DNA from: Phycisphaerales bacterium
GTDB taxonomy: Bacteria > Planctomycetota > Phycisphaerae > Phycisphaerales > UBA1924
Length of the DNA: 64,000 nucleotides
Assembly (NCBI GenBank): GCA_026647565.1
Contig: JAPKGU010000002.1
Location: 1 to 64,000 of the forward strand
Reading direction: 5' to 3'
The first letter of the stretch is position 1. Each line of letters starts with the position of its first letter. Position numbers and translations under genes: made by a program. The notes beneath the pieces are model-generated. The model was given only the letters and a program-made list of their open reading frames with translations, ran no database searches and had not been told where the DNA came from. Positions 26,316 through 36,505 of the stretch are shown in pieces.

Positions 26316-27695
26316 TCAGGTCAGGGCCAGAATCACGTTGAAAATCACACTCACCACCGCGACCACAAGTACCGCAATGAACAGAGGTTGCGACAGAACC
26401 GCCCCGGCTCCGCCCGCCGAGCTCACGCGGCTCTGATCGACCGCGATCTCCACAGGCGTTGCCGCCTCCGCCTTCGCGATCGATTGCAGGTCCACCGCAC
26501 CAAAGTCCCGATGCGCAATCACCGGCGGCTCACCCTTCCGGACCGCACGCAGATCAATGAGCAGGTCGCGGCAGCTCTGGTACCGCGCCCGCGGGCTCTT
26601 CTGCATCATCATCTCGATGACTTCAGAGATACCCGCGCTCAACTTCGGATTCACGTGATCCGGCGACACCAGCTCCGCCTTCAGATGCTTGTGCATCACC
26701 GCAGACGGGTTCTTCCCGTCAAACGGCACGTTGCCAGTCACCATGTGGTACATCGTCGCGCCCAGCGAGTAGATATCCGCGGGCGGCCCGATGCTCACCT
26801 CGCCACGGATCTGCTCCGGAGAGATGTAGTACGGCGTGCCGAAGGCCTTGCCCGCCTCCGCCTCCGCCGCTTCCTTGTCCGAGATCGCCCGCGCCAGCCC
26901 CATGTCCGCCAGCTTCACCACCCCGTCCGAAGACAGCATGATGTTCTTCGGCTTCACGTCGCGATGCACCAGCCCCTTCTCGTGCGCGTGCTGGAGCGCC
27001 TCCGCGACCTGGATGACGATGTCGATCGCCTCCTGCTCGCTGAATCGCTTGTGCTTCACGATGTCGTCGTAGACCGTACGGCCGTCGACGAACTCCATCA
27101 CGAAGTAGTGATACTCCCCCGCCTTGCCGACGTCGAACGCCTGCACGATGTTCGGGTGATTCAGCGCCGCCGCCGCACGACCCTCAGCGTAGAAACGCTC
27201 GATGAACTGCGGGTTCCCGCTGAACTTCCGAGGCAGGATCTTGATGGCCACCGTTCGATCAAGAGAGATCTGCTTGGCCTTGAAGACCGTCGCCATCGCG
27301 CCCTCGCCAAGCTTCCCCAGCACCTTGTACCCTGGGATCTTCTGCCCCGATCGCTGCGCCTCGACGATCTGCTTCAGACGGATGATCTGCCGCTCGGTGA
27401 CATAGTTGTGCGTCACCAGCATCTGCGCCAGCGACCGCTGGTTCCGATCGTCCTTGACCTGCTCGAGGCAATGCGAGACCTCGTCCTGCGTCGCAAGCCC
27501 CTGCTCGATCACCAGCCGACCCATCAGGGTGTCGAGATTGGTCCCCGCCTTCTCCGCCTCGGCCTTGATCGCCGCCTGCGTCTCCGACAACGAGGCCGCC
27601 GGCGACGGCGAGGGGCGACGCGCGGGAACCTTCCCACCCTCACCCGCCAGGGTCGGTGTCTTGCCCGGATCGTCGTGCTGTGGGGAAACGCTCAT
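26316..27695 (-). CDS. Hanks-type Ser/Thr protein kinase with N-terminal helical domain and C-terminal TM anchor
   Basis: The protein has 459 residues from the ATG at 27695. About residues 45-115 resemble the small helical domain found at the N-terminus of type II secretion ATPases (LMGRLVIEQGLATQDEVSHCL). The kinase domain (about 120-385) has the glycine loop GEGAMATVFKA, the catalytic HRDVKPKN, DMG in place of DFG, and SPEQ for APE. The last 20 residues form one TM helix (FIAVLVVAVVSVIFNVILAL), so the kinase is tail-anchored facing the cytoplasm. No strong ribosome binding site precedes the chosen ATG; a GTG about 24 codons upstream is an alternative. Confidence 0.85.
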   Translation of the reverse strand: MSVSPQHDDPGKTPTLAGEGGKVPARRPSPSPAASLSETQAAIKAEAEKAGTNLDTLMGRLVIEQGLATQDEVSHCLEQVKDDRNQRSLAQMLVTHNYVTERQIIRLKQIVEAQRSGQKIPGYKVLGKLGEGAMATVFKAKQISLDRTVAIKILPRKFSGNPQFIERFYAEGRAAAALNHPNIVQAFDVGKAGEYHYFVMEFVDGRTVYDDIVKHKRFSEQEAIDIVIQVAEALQHAHEKGLVHRDVKPKNIMLSSDGVVKLADMGLARAISDKEAAEAEAGKAFGTPYYISPEQIRGEVSIGPPADIYSLGATMYHMVTGNVPFDGKNPSAVMHKHLKAELVSPDHVNPKLSAGISEVIEMMMQKSPRARYQSCRDLLIDLRAVRKGEPPVIAHRDFGAVDLQSIAKAEAATPVEIAVDQSRVSSAGGAGAVLSQPLFIAVLVVAVVSVIFNVILALT

Positions 27696-27939
27696 GCCGA
27701 TCGAAGAAACCGCCGCGCCGGACGCCACCGTGACGCCACCACTCCTGTCGGCACTCGGATGCTCCACGCTAAGTCCCCCTGGGCACTCTGTCAACGCGCC
27801 CCTTGATGCTCGCCCATACGGGCCCGAGGTCCCAACGGTTGCCGCCTCGGTCCCCGTGCCCGGTTCCCACCCCACGTCCCTACACTGTTATCGCCCTTTC
27901 CGCGTTCCCGAACGTGCGACGTTCGGAGGAGACCAGTCG

Positions 27940-28623
27940 ATGCCCCCGACAGCCCCAAGAATCGCCGTCATTCTCGCCGGATGCGGGCGCAATGACGGGA
28001 GCGAGATCCACGAGTCCGTCTCGTGCCTCATCCACCTCGCTCGGCGCGGCGTGACCTACAGGTGCTTCGCCCCCGACAGGCCGCTGGTCGACACCATCAA
28101 CCACGTCACCGGAAAGCCCGAGGGCGAGCCCCGCAACGCCATGGTCGAGGCCGCACGAATCAGCCGAGGAGAGATCTCACCGCTCGCGTCGCTCGATCCC
28201 GCCTCATTCGATGCCGCGGTCTTTCCCGGCGGATTCGGCGCCGCAAAGAACCTCTGCACATTCGCCTTCAAAGGCCCGGACTGCGAAGTGGACCCCGACG
28301 TCTCCCGCGCCATCCGCGCTTTCCACGAGCAGAAGAAGCCCATCGGACTCTGCTGCATCGCACCCGTCCTCGCCGCTCGCGTCCTCGGAAGGGCCATGGG
28401 CGGACCCGGCTGTCAGGTCACGATCGGGAACGATTCCGGCACCGCCGCCGCCATCCAGGCCATGGGCTCTCGGAACATCCCGACACCCGTCACAGAATGC
28501 GCTCACGACGCCACCAACCGGCTCCACACCACCCCCGCGTACATGTACGAGGCCACGCCGCACGAGGTCTTCGTGGGCATCGGTCGCATGATCGACAGCG
28601 TCGTTGACGGCTGTCGAAACTAG
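27940..28623 (+). CDS. elbB: Isoprenoid biosynthesis glyoxalase ElbB (DJ-1/PfpI-like)
   Basis: This 227-residue protein follows the ElbB pattern: IAVILAGCGRNDGSEIHESV at the start, FPGGFGAAKNLC in the middle and KKPIGLCCIAPVLAARVLG, with the nucleophile Cys in the last motif. ElbB has glyoxalase activity and has been tied to isoprenoid formation in E. coli. GGAGGA nine bases before the ATG sets the start. No isoprenoid gene is adjacent. Confidence 0.88.
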   Translation: MPPTAPRIAVILAGCGRNDGSEIHESVSCLIHLARRGVTYRCFAPDRPLVDTINHVTGKPEGEPRNAMVEAARISRGEISPLASLDPASFDAAVFPGGFGAAKNLCTFAFKGPDCEVDPDVSRAIRAFHEQKKPIGLCCIAPVLAARVLGRAMGGPGCQVTIGNDSGTAAAIQAMGSRNIPTPVTECAHDATNRLHTTPAYMYEATPHEVFVGIGRMIDSVVDGCRN

Positions 28624-28720
28624 GGTTTGTGCCCCATATCGATCCACCCTCTCACACCGGCCATCCGAAACCCAGTCTCGACGCGGACCATCCCGCGTTG
28701 AGGTGCGAACGCTCCCCGCC

Positions 28721-30706
28721 ATGCTTGTCACCGAATCCCGACCACGAAACCTGAAGTGGTTCCACGCCGGTCCGCTTCTCTATGGCGACTGGGGCACGAG
28801 CCGCCTCTACGTCCTCGGACTGGCGTTCGCCTTCACCGGCGCCGAGTCGGTCGTCTACATGGTGGCCATCGGCGTGCTCATGGCGGCCGTCGCATGGGCA
28901 TACTCAATCGTCTGCCGGTCCTTCCCGGACGGTGGCGGGGTCTACGCAGCCGCACGCCAGATCAGCCCCGTCGCCTCGGTCGTCGGCGCCACCCTGCTCC
29001 TCTGCGGATACATCATCACGGCTGTCATCTCCGTCGTCGAGGCACTCCACTACTTCGGAATCCCCGACGGCCCCTGGCTCGCCGTCATCGCCATCATCGT
29101 GCTCACCTTCATCGGACTCGTGAACTGGCTCGGATCCAAGAGCGCCGGAACCTTCGCCCTCGTCGTCGCGTTCGCGGCACTGGGCGTCTGCGCCATCATG
29201 GCCGTGCTCTCCATCCCCTACATCCCAGACGGCCTCGCTCGCGTCCGCATCGACCCGAGCCGCAGCACGTGGTCCCACTGGATCGCCTTCACCCACATCG
29301 TCCTGGCCCTCGCCGGTGTCGAGGCCGTTGCAAACATGACCGGTCTCATGAAGCGCCCGGTCGAGAAGACGGCCAAACGCACGATCATCCCCGTGCTCCT
29401 CGAGGTCGTTCTGCTCAACGTGCTCTTCGGCATCGTGGCGACATCCATCTTCACCCAGATCCCGGAGTTCCGTCACTTCACGACGCCCATCGGCGAGGTG
29501 ACGGCAGAGCAGCTGGCGGCACTCGGCCACGAGGGACACGCCGCCGCCGCGAAGATCGAGGACGTCAAGAACACCAGCATGAAGCTCATCGCCGAGCACG
29601 TCGGCGTCAACGCATTCGGCCCCGCGCTCGGCATGACCTTCGGCAAGATCTCTGCGTTCGTCTTTGCGCTCCTGCTCCTCTCGGCGACCAACACCGCGAT
29701 CATGGCGATGGTCTCCGTGCTCTTCTCGATGGCCCAGGACGGGGAGCTCCCCCGTCCCCTCCGGCGACTGAACTACTCCGGCGTCCCGTCGATCGGCCTC
29801 ATCGTCTCCATTCTCGTGTGCATGGTCGTCACGCTTTTCGAGAGACGACCCGAGCGACTCGCCGAGCTTTACATCATCGGTGTCTGCGGCGCCATCACCG
29901 CAACCGTGATCTCGTGCGCCATCGGAAAGGAGATCAAGCTCTCCCCCATGGCCCGGCGCGGGCTTCTCGCCCTCGGGATCTTCCTCCTCGCCGTCACGCT
30001 CACCATCGTCGCCACCAAGCCCAACGCCACGCTTTTCGCCGGTGGCGTCGTCGCCATCGTCCTGCTCGTCAGGGCACGGCTCAAGCGCGCCGAAGCGCTC
30101 CGCCCGCCCCCCGCCGAACCCACCGACGGCTGGCTCGCACAGGTCCGACGCATGCCCGCGTCGCTCGCCTCCGACAAGCCCCGCATCATGCTCGCGGCAC
30201 GCGGTCACTCCCAGCAGGCATACGCCGTCGACCTGGCAAGACGCCGCGAAGCGATCCTCTTCGCCATCTTCGTCCGCACCCTGCGCGTCCTCGACGTGCA
30301 GCCCGGAAAGGCGCCGAGACTCGAAGACGACCGAGAGGCACAGGCCGCCCTCGGGACCGCCGCCGTACTGGCGCAGGAGGCGGGCGTGCCCTTCGTCCCG
30401 ATCTATGTCACCGCAACGGACATTGTGGAAGAGATCCTCGACTACACGGCCACGTTCGGCTGCGACACGCTCATCATGGGCAAGTCGCGCAGGTCGCTCT
30501 TCGCTCGCGCCGTCGAGGGCGACGTCGTCTCTCGGATCACCGCCGTCCTCCCACGAGAGATCGACCTGATCCTGAGAGCCGCCGATGCGCAGCCCGGCGC
30601 CCCCGATGGCTCGCAATCGAGCCAAGAGCAGCCCGCGCCGGCCAAGCCGCCTCCGCCCGGCGATCGCGACCAGACGCCGGACTCCGACCTCGCCGGCCCG
30701 ACCTGA
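28721..30706 (+). CDS. APC family amino-acid permease with C-terminal universal-stress-like domain
   Basis: The 661-residue protein has about 12 TM helices (residues 15-480) with the family motif around FSMAQDGELPRPLRRLNYSGVPS. About 150 cytoplasmic residues follow, resembling a Usp nucleotide-binding fold (IMLAARGHSQQAYAVDLARRR ... GCDTLIMGKSRRSLFARAVEGDV). The tail is rich in Pro/Gln. The substrate cannot be read from sequence. Attached Usp domains may sense ATP and gate transport (inference). The ATG at 28721 has no clear ribosome binding site; the upstream frame overlapping elbB has no domain support. Confidence 0.83.
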   Translation: MLVTESRPRNLKWFHAGPLLYGDWGTSRLYVLGLAFAFTGAESVVYMVAIGVLMAAVAWAYSIVCRSFPDGGGVYAAARQISPVASVVGATLLLCGYIITAVISVVEALHYFGIPDGPWLAVIAIIVLTFIGLVNWLGSKSAGTFALVVAFAALGVCAIMAVLSIPYIPDGLARVRIDPSRSTWSHWIAFTHIVLALAGVEAVANMTGLMKRPVEKTAKRTIIPVLLEVVLLNVLFGIVATSIFTQIPEFRHFTTPIGEVTAEQLAALGHEGHAAAAKIEDVKNTSMKLIAEHVGVNAFGPALGMTFGKISAFVFALLLLSATNTAIMAMVSVLFSMAQDGELPRPLRRLNYSGVPSIGLIVSILVCMVVTLFERRPERLAELYIIGVCGAITATVISCAIGKEIKLSPMARRGLLALGIFLLAVTLTIVATKPNATLFAGGVVAIVLLVRARLKRAEALRPPPAEPTDGWLAQVRRMPASLASDKPRIMLAARGHSQQAYAVDLARRREAILFAIFVRTLRVLDVQPGKAPRLEDDREAQAALGTAAVLAQEAGVPFVPIYVTATDIVEEILDYTATFGCDTLIMGKSRRSLFARAVEGDVVSRITAVLPREIDLILRAADAQPGAPDGSQSSQEQPAPAKPPPPGDRDQTPDSDLAGPT

Positions 30707-30764
30707 TGCCGTGTGCGCACACAACTCGTACACTTCGAGCAGCCAGCGCATGGAGGCACGGCGA

Positions 30765-33188
30765 GTGAGAGACCCGTTCGAATCGCACGCACCCGATCAC
30801 GACCCCCTGCTGAAGGACCTCACCGCCCCTCAGCGCGAGGCCGTCCTCCTCACCGAGGGCCCGCTGCTCGTCCTCGCAGCCGCCGGCTCCGGAAAGACAC
30901 GCGTCATCACCCGCCGCATCGCCCACCTCATCCGCATGGGCGTGCCCGCATGGTCCATTCTCGCGCTCACGTTCACCAACAAGGCCGCCGGTGAGATGCG
31001 CCAGCGCGTCACAACGCTCCTCGGCGAGGGGCGCCACACTCGCGGCCTGACCGTCTCCACCTTCCACGCCCTTTGCGCCCGACTCCTCCGCAAGTACGCC
31101 GACATCGCGAACCTCCCCGGCCTCAAGCCCGACTTTGCGATCTACGACACCAGCGACCAGACCTCGCTCCTCAAGCGGGTCATCGCCGATATGTCACTCT
31201 CCACTTCGAACTGGCCCCCCCGTTCCGTTCTCTCGGCGATCAGCAACGCCAAGAACGAGATGCTCACCGCCGAAGCCTTCGCCGCCCGCGCAACCGACTT
31301 CTACTCCCGGTCGATTTCACGCATCTACACCGCCTATGAGAAGGCCCTTCGCAACGCCGGCGCCGTCGACTTTGACGATCTCCTGCTCCTCACCGCGACG
31401 ATGCTCGAACGCTCCCGGGAAGTGCGAGACGACTGCCACCGTCGCTGGCAGTACCTCCTCATCGACGAGTACCAGGACACCAACCGCGCCCAGTTCAAGA
31501 TCGCCTCGCTCCTCGTCGGCCTGCCCGAGCCGCTGCCCGGCGAGGACCAGGACTCTCGCGGACCAAACGTCTGCGTCGTCGGCGATCCCGATCAGGCGAT
31601 CTACGGCTGGCGCGGCGCAGATATCTCCAACATCCTCGACTTCGAGCAGAACTACCCCGCCGCACGCGTCGTCACCCTCGGCGAGAACTTCCGATCGACC
31701 GCTCCGATTCTCGCCGCCGCCGACACGCTCATCCGCAACAACCAGCGCCGGAAGCACAAGGACCTCTTCACCTCCACGCCCGGCGGCGAAAAGCCCCTGG
31801 TCGTCACCGCACGCGACGAACAGCACGAGGCCGTGCTCGTCACGGACTTCCTCCGGCGCACCCGCCAGGAGTCCGAATCCCCGCTCGGATGGCGAGACAT
31901 GGCCGTCTTCTACCGCACCAACTCGCTCTCCCGCGTCATGGAGGACGCCCTCCGGTCCGCAGGCATCCCCTACACCATCGCCCGCGGCACATCCTTCTTC
32001 GAGCGCGAAGAGGTCCGCAACGCCCTCGCCTATCTCCGTGTCGTCGCCAACCCCGCCGACGATGTCTCGCTCGCCAGGATCATCAACACGCCCTCACGCG
32101 GCATCGGCGACACGTCCGTCGAACGGGTCCAGACGCTCGCAAGCACATCGGGAACACCCCTGCTCGAAGCCATGCGGAGCGCCTCCGAGATCGCAGACCT
32201 CTCCGCTCGCGCCAGGTCCTCCATCGCGTCCTTCGTCGCGATGATCGACGGCTGGACGGGTGCGGGCACGTTCATGGGATCACAGATCTCTTCCTCGCTC
32301 TCGGACCTCGTGGAGCGCGTGATCCGCGAGTCGGGCCTCGAGGCCCACTATCTCGCCCTCTCCAAGGCCGGAAAGTCCGAGGCCGACCTCGAGCGCCCCG
32401 AGAACCTCTCAGAACTGGTCTCCTCCGCACGCCAGTTCGAGAACGAGTTCGACCCCGACTCCGATCCAGCGTTCTTCCCGGGCGCAGACGCCGCTCGGGA
32501 TGGACGGCTCGCGCCGATCCCGCCGCTGCTCGCCATGCTCCGCGCCTACCTCGAATCGATCGCCCTTGTCGCCGATGCCGACGCCGTCGATCCCGAGCAG
32601 GGCTCGGTGACGCTCATGACCCTCCACGCCGCGAAGGGCCTCGAGTTCAAGGCCGTTGCGATCATCGGACTCGAAGAGGGCCTGCTCCCCCACTCACGCG
32701 CCCAGACCTCCGACGCCGAGCTCGAGGAAGAGCGACGGCTCTTCTTCGTCGGCATCACGCGCGCCATGCGGCATCTCCAGATCTCTTCGTCCCGATACCG
32801 CACCATCCGGGGCATCCCCGAGCGGACGATCCAGAGCCGGTTCATCGAGGAACTTCCCCGCGAGCACGTCCGATTCAGCGACCAGGCCGACCTCATGGCC
32901 GATGCCGATCCGTTCGGAGACGACGCCTTCGTCGATGAGCTTCCCACCTCGCGCCACGGCGCCGGCCAGCGAACAGGAACGCCCGCCACGCTCAGGCAGT
33001 CAGATCCCGCACAGGGCCGCGCAGCCGGCACGCTCACAGCCGGATCCCTCGTTCGCCATCCGCAGTTCGGCGAGGGCAAGGTCCTCAGCGTCACCGGCGG
33101 CATGGGCGCTCGCGCAACCGTGCAGTTCAAGAGTGTCGGCACCAAGACGCTCGTGCTCCAGTACGCACGCCTCTCGCGAATCGGCTGA
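30765..33188 (+). CDS. pcrA: UvrD/PcrA-type superfamily 1 DNA helicase
   Basis: This protein of about 807 residues has all SF1A motifs: the Q-motif region LTAPQREAV, Walker A AAAGSGKTRV, LTFTNKAAGEM, IDEYQDTN, VVGDPDQAIYGWRGAD, LGENFRSTAPIL, VTLMTLHAAKGLEF and FVGITRAM. A C-terminal tudor-like segment (VRHPQFGEGKVLSV) is typical of PcrA. It unwinds DNA 3' to 5' in repair and conflict resolution. The GTG at 30765 has GGAGG eight bases upstream; an ATG five codons earlier is an alternative. It is convergent with dnaE2. Confidence 0.92.
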   Translation: MRDPFESHAPDHDPLLKDLTAPQREAVLLTEGPLLVLAAAGSGKTRVITRRIAHLIRMGVPAWSILALTFTNKAAGEMRQRVTTLLGEGRHTRGLTVSTFHALCARLLRKYADIANLPGLKPDFAIYDTSDQTSLLKRVIADMSLSTSNWPPRSVLSAISNAKNEMLTAEAFAARATDFYSRSISRIYTAYEKALRNAGAVDFDDLLLLTATMLERSREVRDDCHRRWQYLLIDEYQDTNRAQFKIASLLVGLPEPLPGEDQDSRGPNVCVVGDPDQAIYGWRGADISNILDFEQNYPAARVVTLGENFRSTAPILAAADTLIRNNQRRKHKDLFTSTPGGEKPLVVTARDEQHEAVLVTDFLRRTRQESESPLGWRDMAVFYRTNSLSRVMEDALRSAGIPYTIARGTSFFEREEVRNALAYLRVVANPADDVSLARIINTPSRGIGDTSVERVQTLASTSGTPLLEAMRSASEIADLSARARSSIASFVAMIDGWTGAGTFMGSQISSSLSDLVERVIRESGLEAHYLALSKAGKSEADLERPENLSELVSSARQFENEFDPDSDPAFFPGADAARDGRLAPIPPLLAMLRAYLESIALVADADAVDPEQGSVTLMTLHAAKGLEFKAVAIIGLEEGLLPHSRAQTSDAELEEERRLFFVGITRAMRHLQISSSRYRTIRGIPERTIQSRFIEELPREHVRFSDQADLMADADPFGDDAFVDELPTSRHGAGQRTGTPATLRQSDPAQGRAAGTLTAGSLVRHPQFGEGKVLSVTGGMGARATVQFKSVGTKTLVLQYARLSRIG

Positions 33189-33242
33189 TGCCGCTTCTCT
33201 CGACGTCGTCGCCCATCCAGAGATGCGCCGCGGGCGCTCCAG

Positions 33243-36200
33243 TCAATGAAAGTCCCTCGATCGACTCGTCACCGGCGCGACCGTGTTCGTGAATCTCTCC
33301 AGCCGCGACACCAGCACGTGCACCACGATCCCCTGCCGCTCGACCTTGCCGTGCGCGATGATCGTCCCGCTGTGCCGGGCGACCCGCCGATACCTCTCGT
33401 AGACATCGGGCCGCACGATCAGATTCGCGACCCCGGTCTCGTCCTCGATGGTGATGAACACGATCCCGCTCGCGGTGCTCGGCCGCTGCCGGATCAGCAC
33501 CAGCCCGGCAACGGCGATCCGTGCTCCTGCGGGCGTCATTCCCGCGTCCGAAAGGTCGCGTGTCGGGCGGACGCCACGCGCAAAGAGCGCCTCACGCACG
33601 AACCCGATCGGGTGCGTCCGCAGCGTCAGGCCGACGCTGCCGTAGTCACGCGTCACCTCGTCGTGCTCGGTGAGCGGCACCAGGCACGGCAGCGGCTCCA
33701 CCGCCTCTTCCACGCGATCAAAGAGCGGCATCTCCGCATCGCGCAGCACCCTCGCCTCCCAGAGCGCCCGTTGGCGCGAGATCCCCAGCGATCCGAACGC
33801 GTCCGCCCGCGCAAGCCGACGGATCGCTCCCGCGCCCACACCGCTCCGACGCTGCAAGGACACCAGATCGCGCACCGGCCCATCACGCTGCACCGATGAA
33901 GCGATCGCCTCGGCATCCGCGCGCGACATCCCGCTGATGAGCCGCATGCCCAGCCGAATCGCGGGCGACGCACCGTCGCGCCCGTCCTCCAGGGTGCAGT
34001 CCCACCCGCTGGCGTTCACGTCCACGGGCCGCACCTCGACGCCGTGCTCCTTCGCGTCGCGGATGATCTGGGCCGGTGCGTAGAACCCCATCGGCTGGCT
34101 GTTGATCAGCGCCGCCGCGAACGCCGCGGGACAGTGGCGCTTGAGCCACGATGAGACGTACACCAGGAGCGCAAACGACGCCGCGTGGCTCTCGGGGAAG
34201 CCGTAGCTGCTGAACCCCTTGATCTGCTCGAAGCACCGCTCCGCAAACTCCAGCGGATATCCGCGCGCTGTCATCCCCGCGATGATCTTCTGCCCGAAGC
34301 GATGGATCAGATCCCCCTTGCGCTTCCACGCCGCCATCGCACGCCTCAACTGATCCGCCTCGCCCGGCGTGAAACCCGCCGCCACGATCGCGAGCGACAT
34401 CGCCTGCTCCTGGAACAGGGGCACCCCCAGCGTCCGCCCCAGCACCGCCCTGACATCCTCGCTCGGATACGACACCGGCTCCTCGCCCGCGCGACGCCTC
34501 AGATACGGGTGCACCATCTTCCCCTGGATCGGCCCCGGCCTGACGATCGCCACCTCGATCACGAGGTCATAGAAACATCGCGGCTTCAACCTCGGCAGCA
34601 TCGACATCTGCGCCCGGCTCTCAACCTGAAACACCCCGACCGAGTCCGCCTTGCACAGCATGTCGTACACCGCCGGATCCTCGGCAGGCACCGTCGCCAG
34701 CGACAGCGGTGTTCCCTGGTGCCGCTCCACGAACTCGAACGCCCTGCGGATGCACGTCAGCATCCCAAGCCCCAGGACGTCCACCTTCAGCAGGCCCATC
34801 GCGTCCAGATCGTCCTTGTCCCACTCAACCACCGTCCGATCGTCCATCGACGCGTTCTCGATCGGCACGATCTCCGACAGCGGCCCGCGGCTGATCACGA
34901 ACCCGCCCACGTGCTGCGACCTGTGCCGCGGGAATCCGAGAATCTCGCCCGTCAGCATCGCCAGCCAGCGGACCGTCGGATCGTCCGCCTTCATCCCGTG
35001 GTGACGCAGACTCTCGGGATCGATGTCCCCTGCTCCCCACCAATCCATGTCCTTGGCGAGCCGGTCCACAGCGTCGAGCGAAAGCCCGAGCGCCTTGCCA
35101 ACCTCTCGCACCGCGCTCCGCCCCCGATACGTGACGACCTCCGCCGTCAGCGCCGCTCGCTCCCGCCCGTACTTCCGATACAGATACTGGATCACCTCCT
35201 CGCGCCGCTCGTGCTCGAAATCGATGTCGATGTCCGGCGGCTCGTTCCGCTCCTTGCTGATGAACCGCTCGAAGAGCACGTTGATCCGGTCGGGGTCCAC
35301 GCTCGTGACACCGAGCGCGTAACAGACGGCCGAGTTCGCCGCCGCACCTCGCCCCTGGCAGAGAATCCCCCGCGACCTCGCAAAGACCACGATGTCGTGG
35401 ACGGTGAGGAAATAGGGCGCAAAGCGCAGCTCCTCGATCAGCCGCAGCTCGTGCTCGATCTGGGCAACCACCTTCGCGGGCACGCCCTTCGGGTAACGGT
35501 CCCTCGCGCCTCGCCACGAGAGATCCGCAAGGTGGGACATCGCCGTCGTTCCGGCCGGCACGACCTCGTCCGGGTACTCGTAGCGCAGCTCATCGAGCGA
35601 GAAGCCCCCACACCGCTCCGCGATCTCCACCGTCCGCGTGATCGCACGCGGATCCTGCGCAAAGAGACGCACCATCTCCTCCGGGGGCTTCAGATGCCGC
35701 TCCGCATTCGGAAGCAGCAGGTATCCCGCCCGGTCCAGCGTGCACCCATGACGAACGCACGTGAGCACGTCCCGCAGCACGCGCCGTTCGGGCACGTGGT
35801 GCAGCACGTCGTTCGTCGCCACCCGCGCCACACCCAGGTGCTCCGCGAGCGACGACGCGACTGCCGCACGCTCCGCATCATTGCACGCATAGGCACGCGA
35901 CACACCGATCGAAAAGCCGTCCGCCGCAAACACGCCCCGCAGCCCCGCCAGCACATCAACAAGCCCCGCGCCCGGCACGTCCGGCGTCAGCGCGATCCCG
36001 ATCAGCCCCTCCGCGTGCTCGGCCAGATCATGCAGCGACAGGTGGCACTCCCCCTTGGGCGCACGCCGCTTCCCCAGCGTCAGCATGCGACAGAGCCGCG
36101 CATACGCCCGCCGATCCGTCGGATACACCGCCACCCGCAGCCCCGCCGCCTCCGGGTCGGTGAAACGCAGCACGCAGCCGACAACAAGCCGCACACCATG

Positions 36201-36473
36201 CTCCTTCGCCGCAACATGCGCGCGGACGATCCCGCCAAGCGTGCAGTCGTCGGTGATCGCGATCGCCCGATACCCGAGCGCCGCGGCCCTCGCCACCGAC
36301 TCTTCCGGGTGGCTGGACCCGTGAAGAAACGAGTAGTTCGACGCGCACACGAGTTCCGCATAGACGCCCCTCGCCACACGCGCCCCCGACGCCGCGTGCC
36401 CGACACGCGACGACGACCCGCCGGGCCGGGCGTAGGGATGAGGGACGTGCTTGGGCTTCGGAGTATCGGGCAT
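33243..36473 (-). CDS. dnaE2: Error-prone DNA polymerase III alpha subunit (DnaE2/ImuC)
   Basis: The protein has 1076 residues. It has an N-terminal PHP domain (YAELVCASNYSFLHGSSHPEE), a C-family polymerase core with the catalytic Asp pair in PPDIDIDFEHERR, a helix-hairpin-helix region and a C-terminal OB fold (IAVAGLVLIRQRPSTASG). Length and the missing tau-binding tail fit DnaE2 rather than replicative DnaE1. It performs translesion synthesis together with ImuA and ImuB, which lie directly upstream on the same strand. ATG 36473 is preferred over a GTG two codons earlier. Confidence 0.93.
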   Translation of the reverse strand: MPDTPKPKHVPHPYARPGGSSSRVGHAASGARVARGVYAELVCASNYSFLHGSSHPEESVARAAALGYRAIAITDDCTLGGIVRAHVAAKEHGVRLVVGCVLRFTDPEAAGLRVAVYPTDRRAYARLCRMLTLGKRRAPKGECHLSLHDLAEHAEGLIGIALTPDVPGAGLVDVLAGLRGVFAADGFSIGVSRAYACNDAERAAVASSLAEHLGVARVATNDVLHHVPERRVLRDVLTCVRHGCTLDRAGYLLLPNAERHLKPPEEMVRLFAQDPRAITRTVEIAERCGGFSLDELRYEYPDEVVPAGTTAMSHLADLSWRGARDRYPKGVPAKVVAQIEHELRLIEELRFAPYFLTVHDIVVFARSRGILCQGRGAAANSAVCYALGVTSVDPDRINVLFERFISKERNEPPDIDIDFEHERREEVIQYLYRKYGRERAALTAEVVTYRGRSAVREVGKALGLSLDAVDRLAKDMDWWGAGDIDPESLRHHGMKADDPTVRWLAMLTGEILGFPRHRSQHVGGFVISRGPLSEIVPIENASMDDRTVVEWDKDDLDAMGLLKVDVLGLGMLTCIRRAFEFVERHQGTPLSLATVPAEDPAVYDMLCKADSVGVFQVESRAQMSMLPRLKPRCFYDLVIEVAIVRPGPIQGKMVHPYLRRRAGEEPVSYPSEDVRAVLGRTLGVPLFQEQAMSLAIVAAGFTPGEADQLRRAMAAWKRKGDLIHRFGQKIIAGMTARGYPLEFAERCFEQIKGFSSYGFPESHAASFALLVYVSSWLKRHCPAAFAAALINSQPMGFYAPAQIIRDAKEHGVEVRPVDVNASGWDCTLEDGRDGASPAIRLGMRLISGMSRADAEAIASSVQRDGPVRDLVSLQRRSGVGAGAIRRLARADAFGSLGISRQRALWEARVLRDAEMPLFDRVEEAVEPLPCLVPLTEHDEVTRDYGSVGLTLRTHPIGFVREALFARGVRPTRDLSDAGMTPAGARIAVAGLVLIRQRPSTASGIVFITIEDETGVANLIVRPDVYERYRRVARHSGTIIAHGKVERQGIVVHVLVSRLERFTNTVAPVTSRSRDFH

Positions 36474-36505
36474 GCACACCTCGCTCGCGGGTCTTCATCC
36501 GCGCC

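Noticed and set aside
28904-30751. Open frame antisense to the permease, Asp/Gly/His-rich
   Set aside because: It is the complement of hydrophobic codons in the permease and has no domain.
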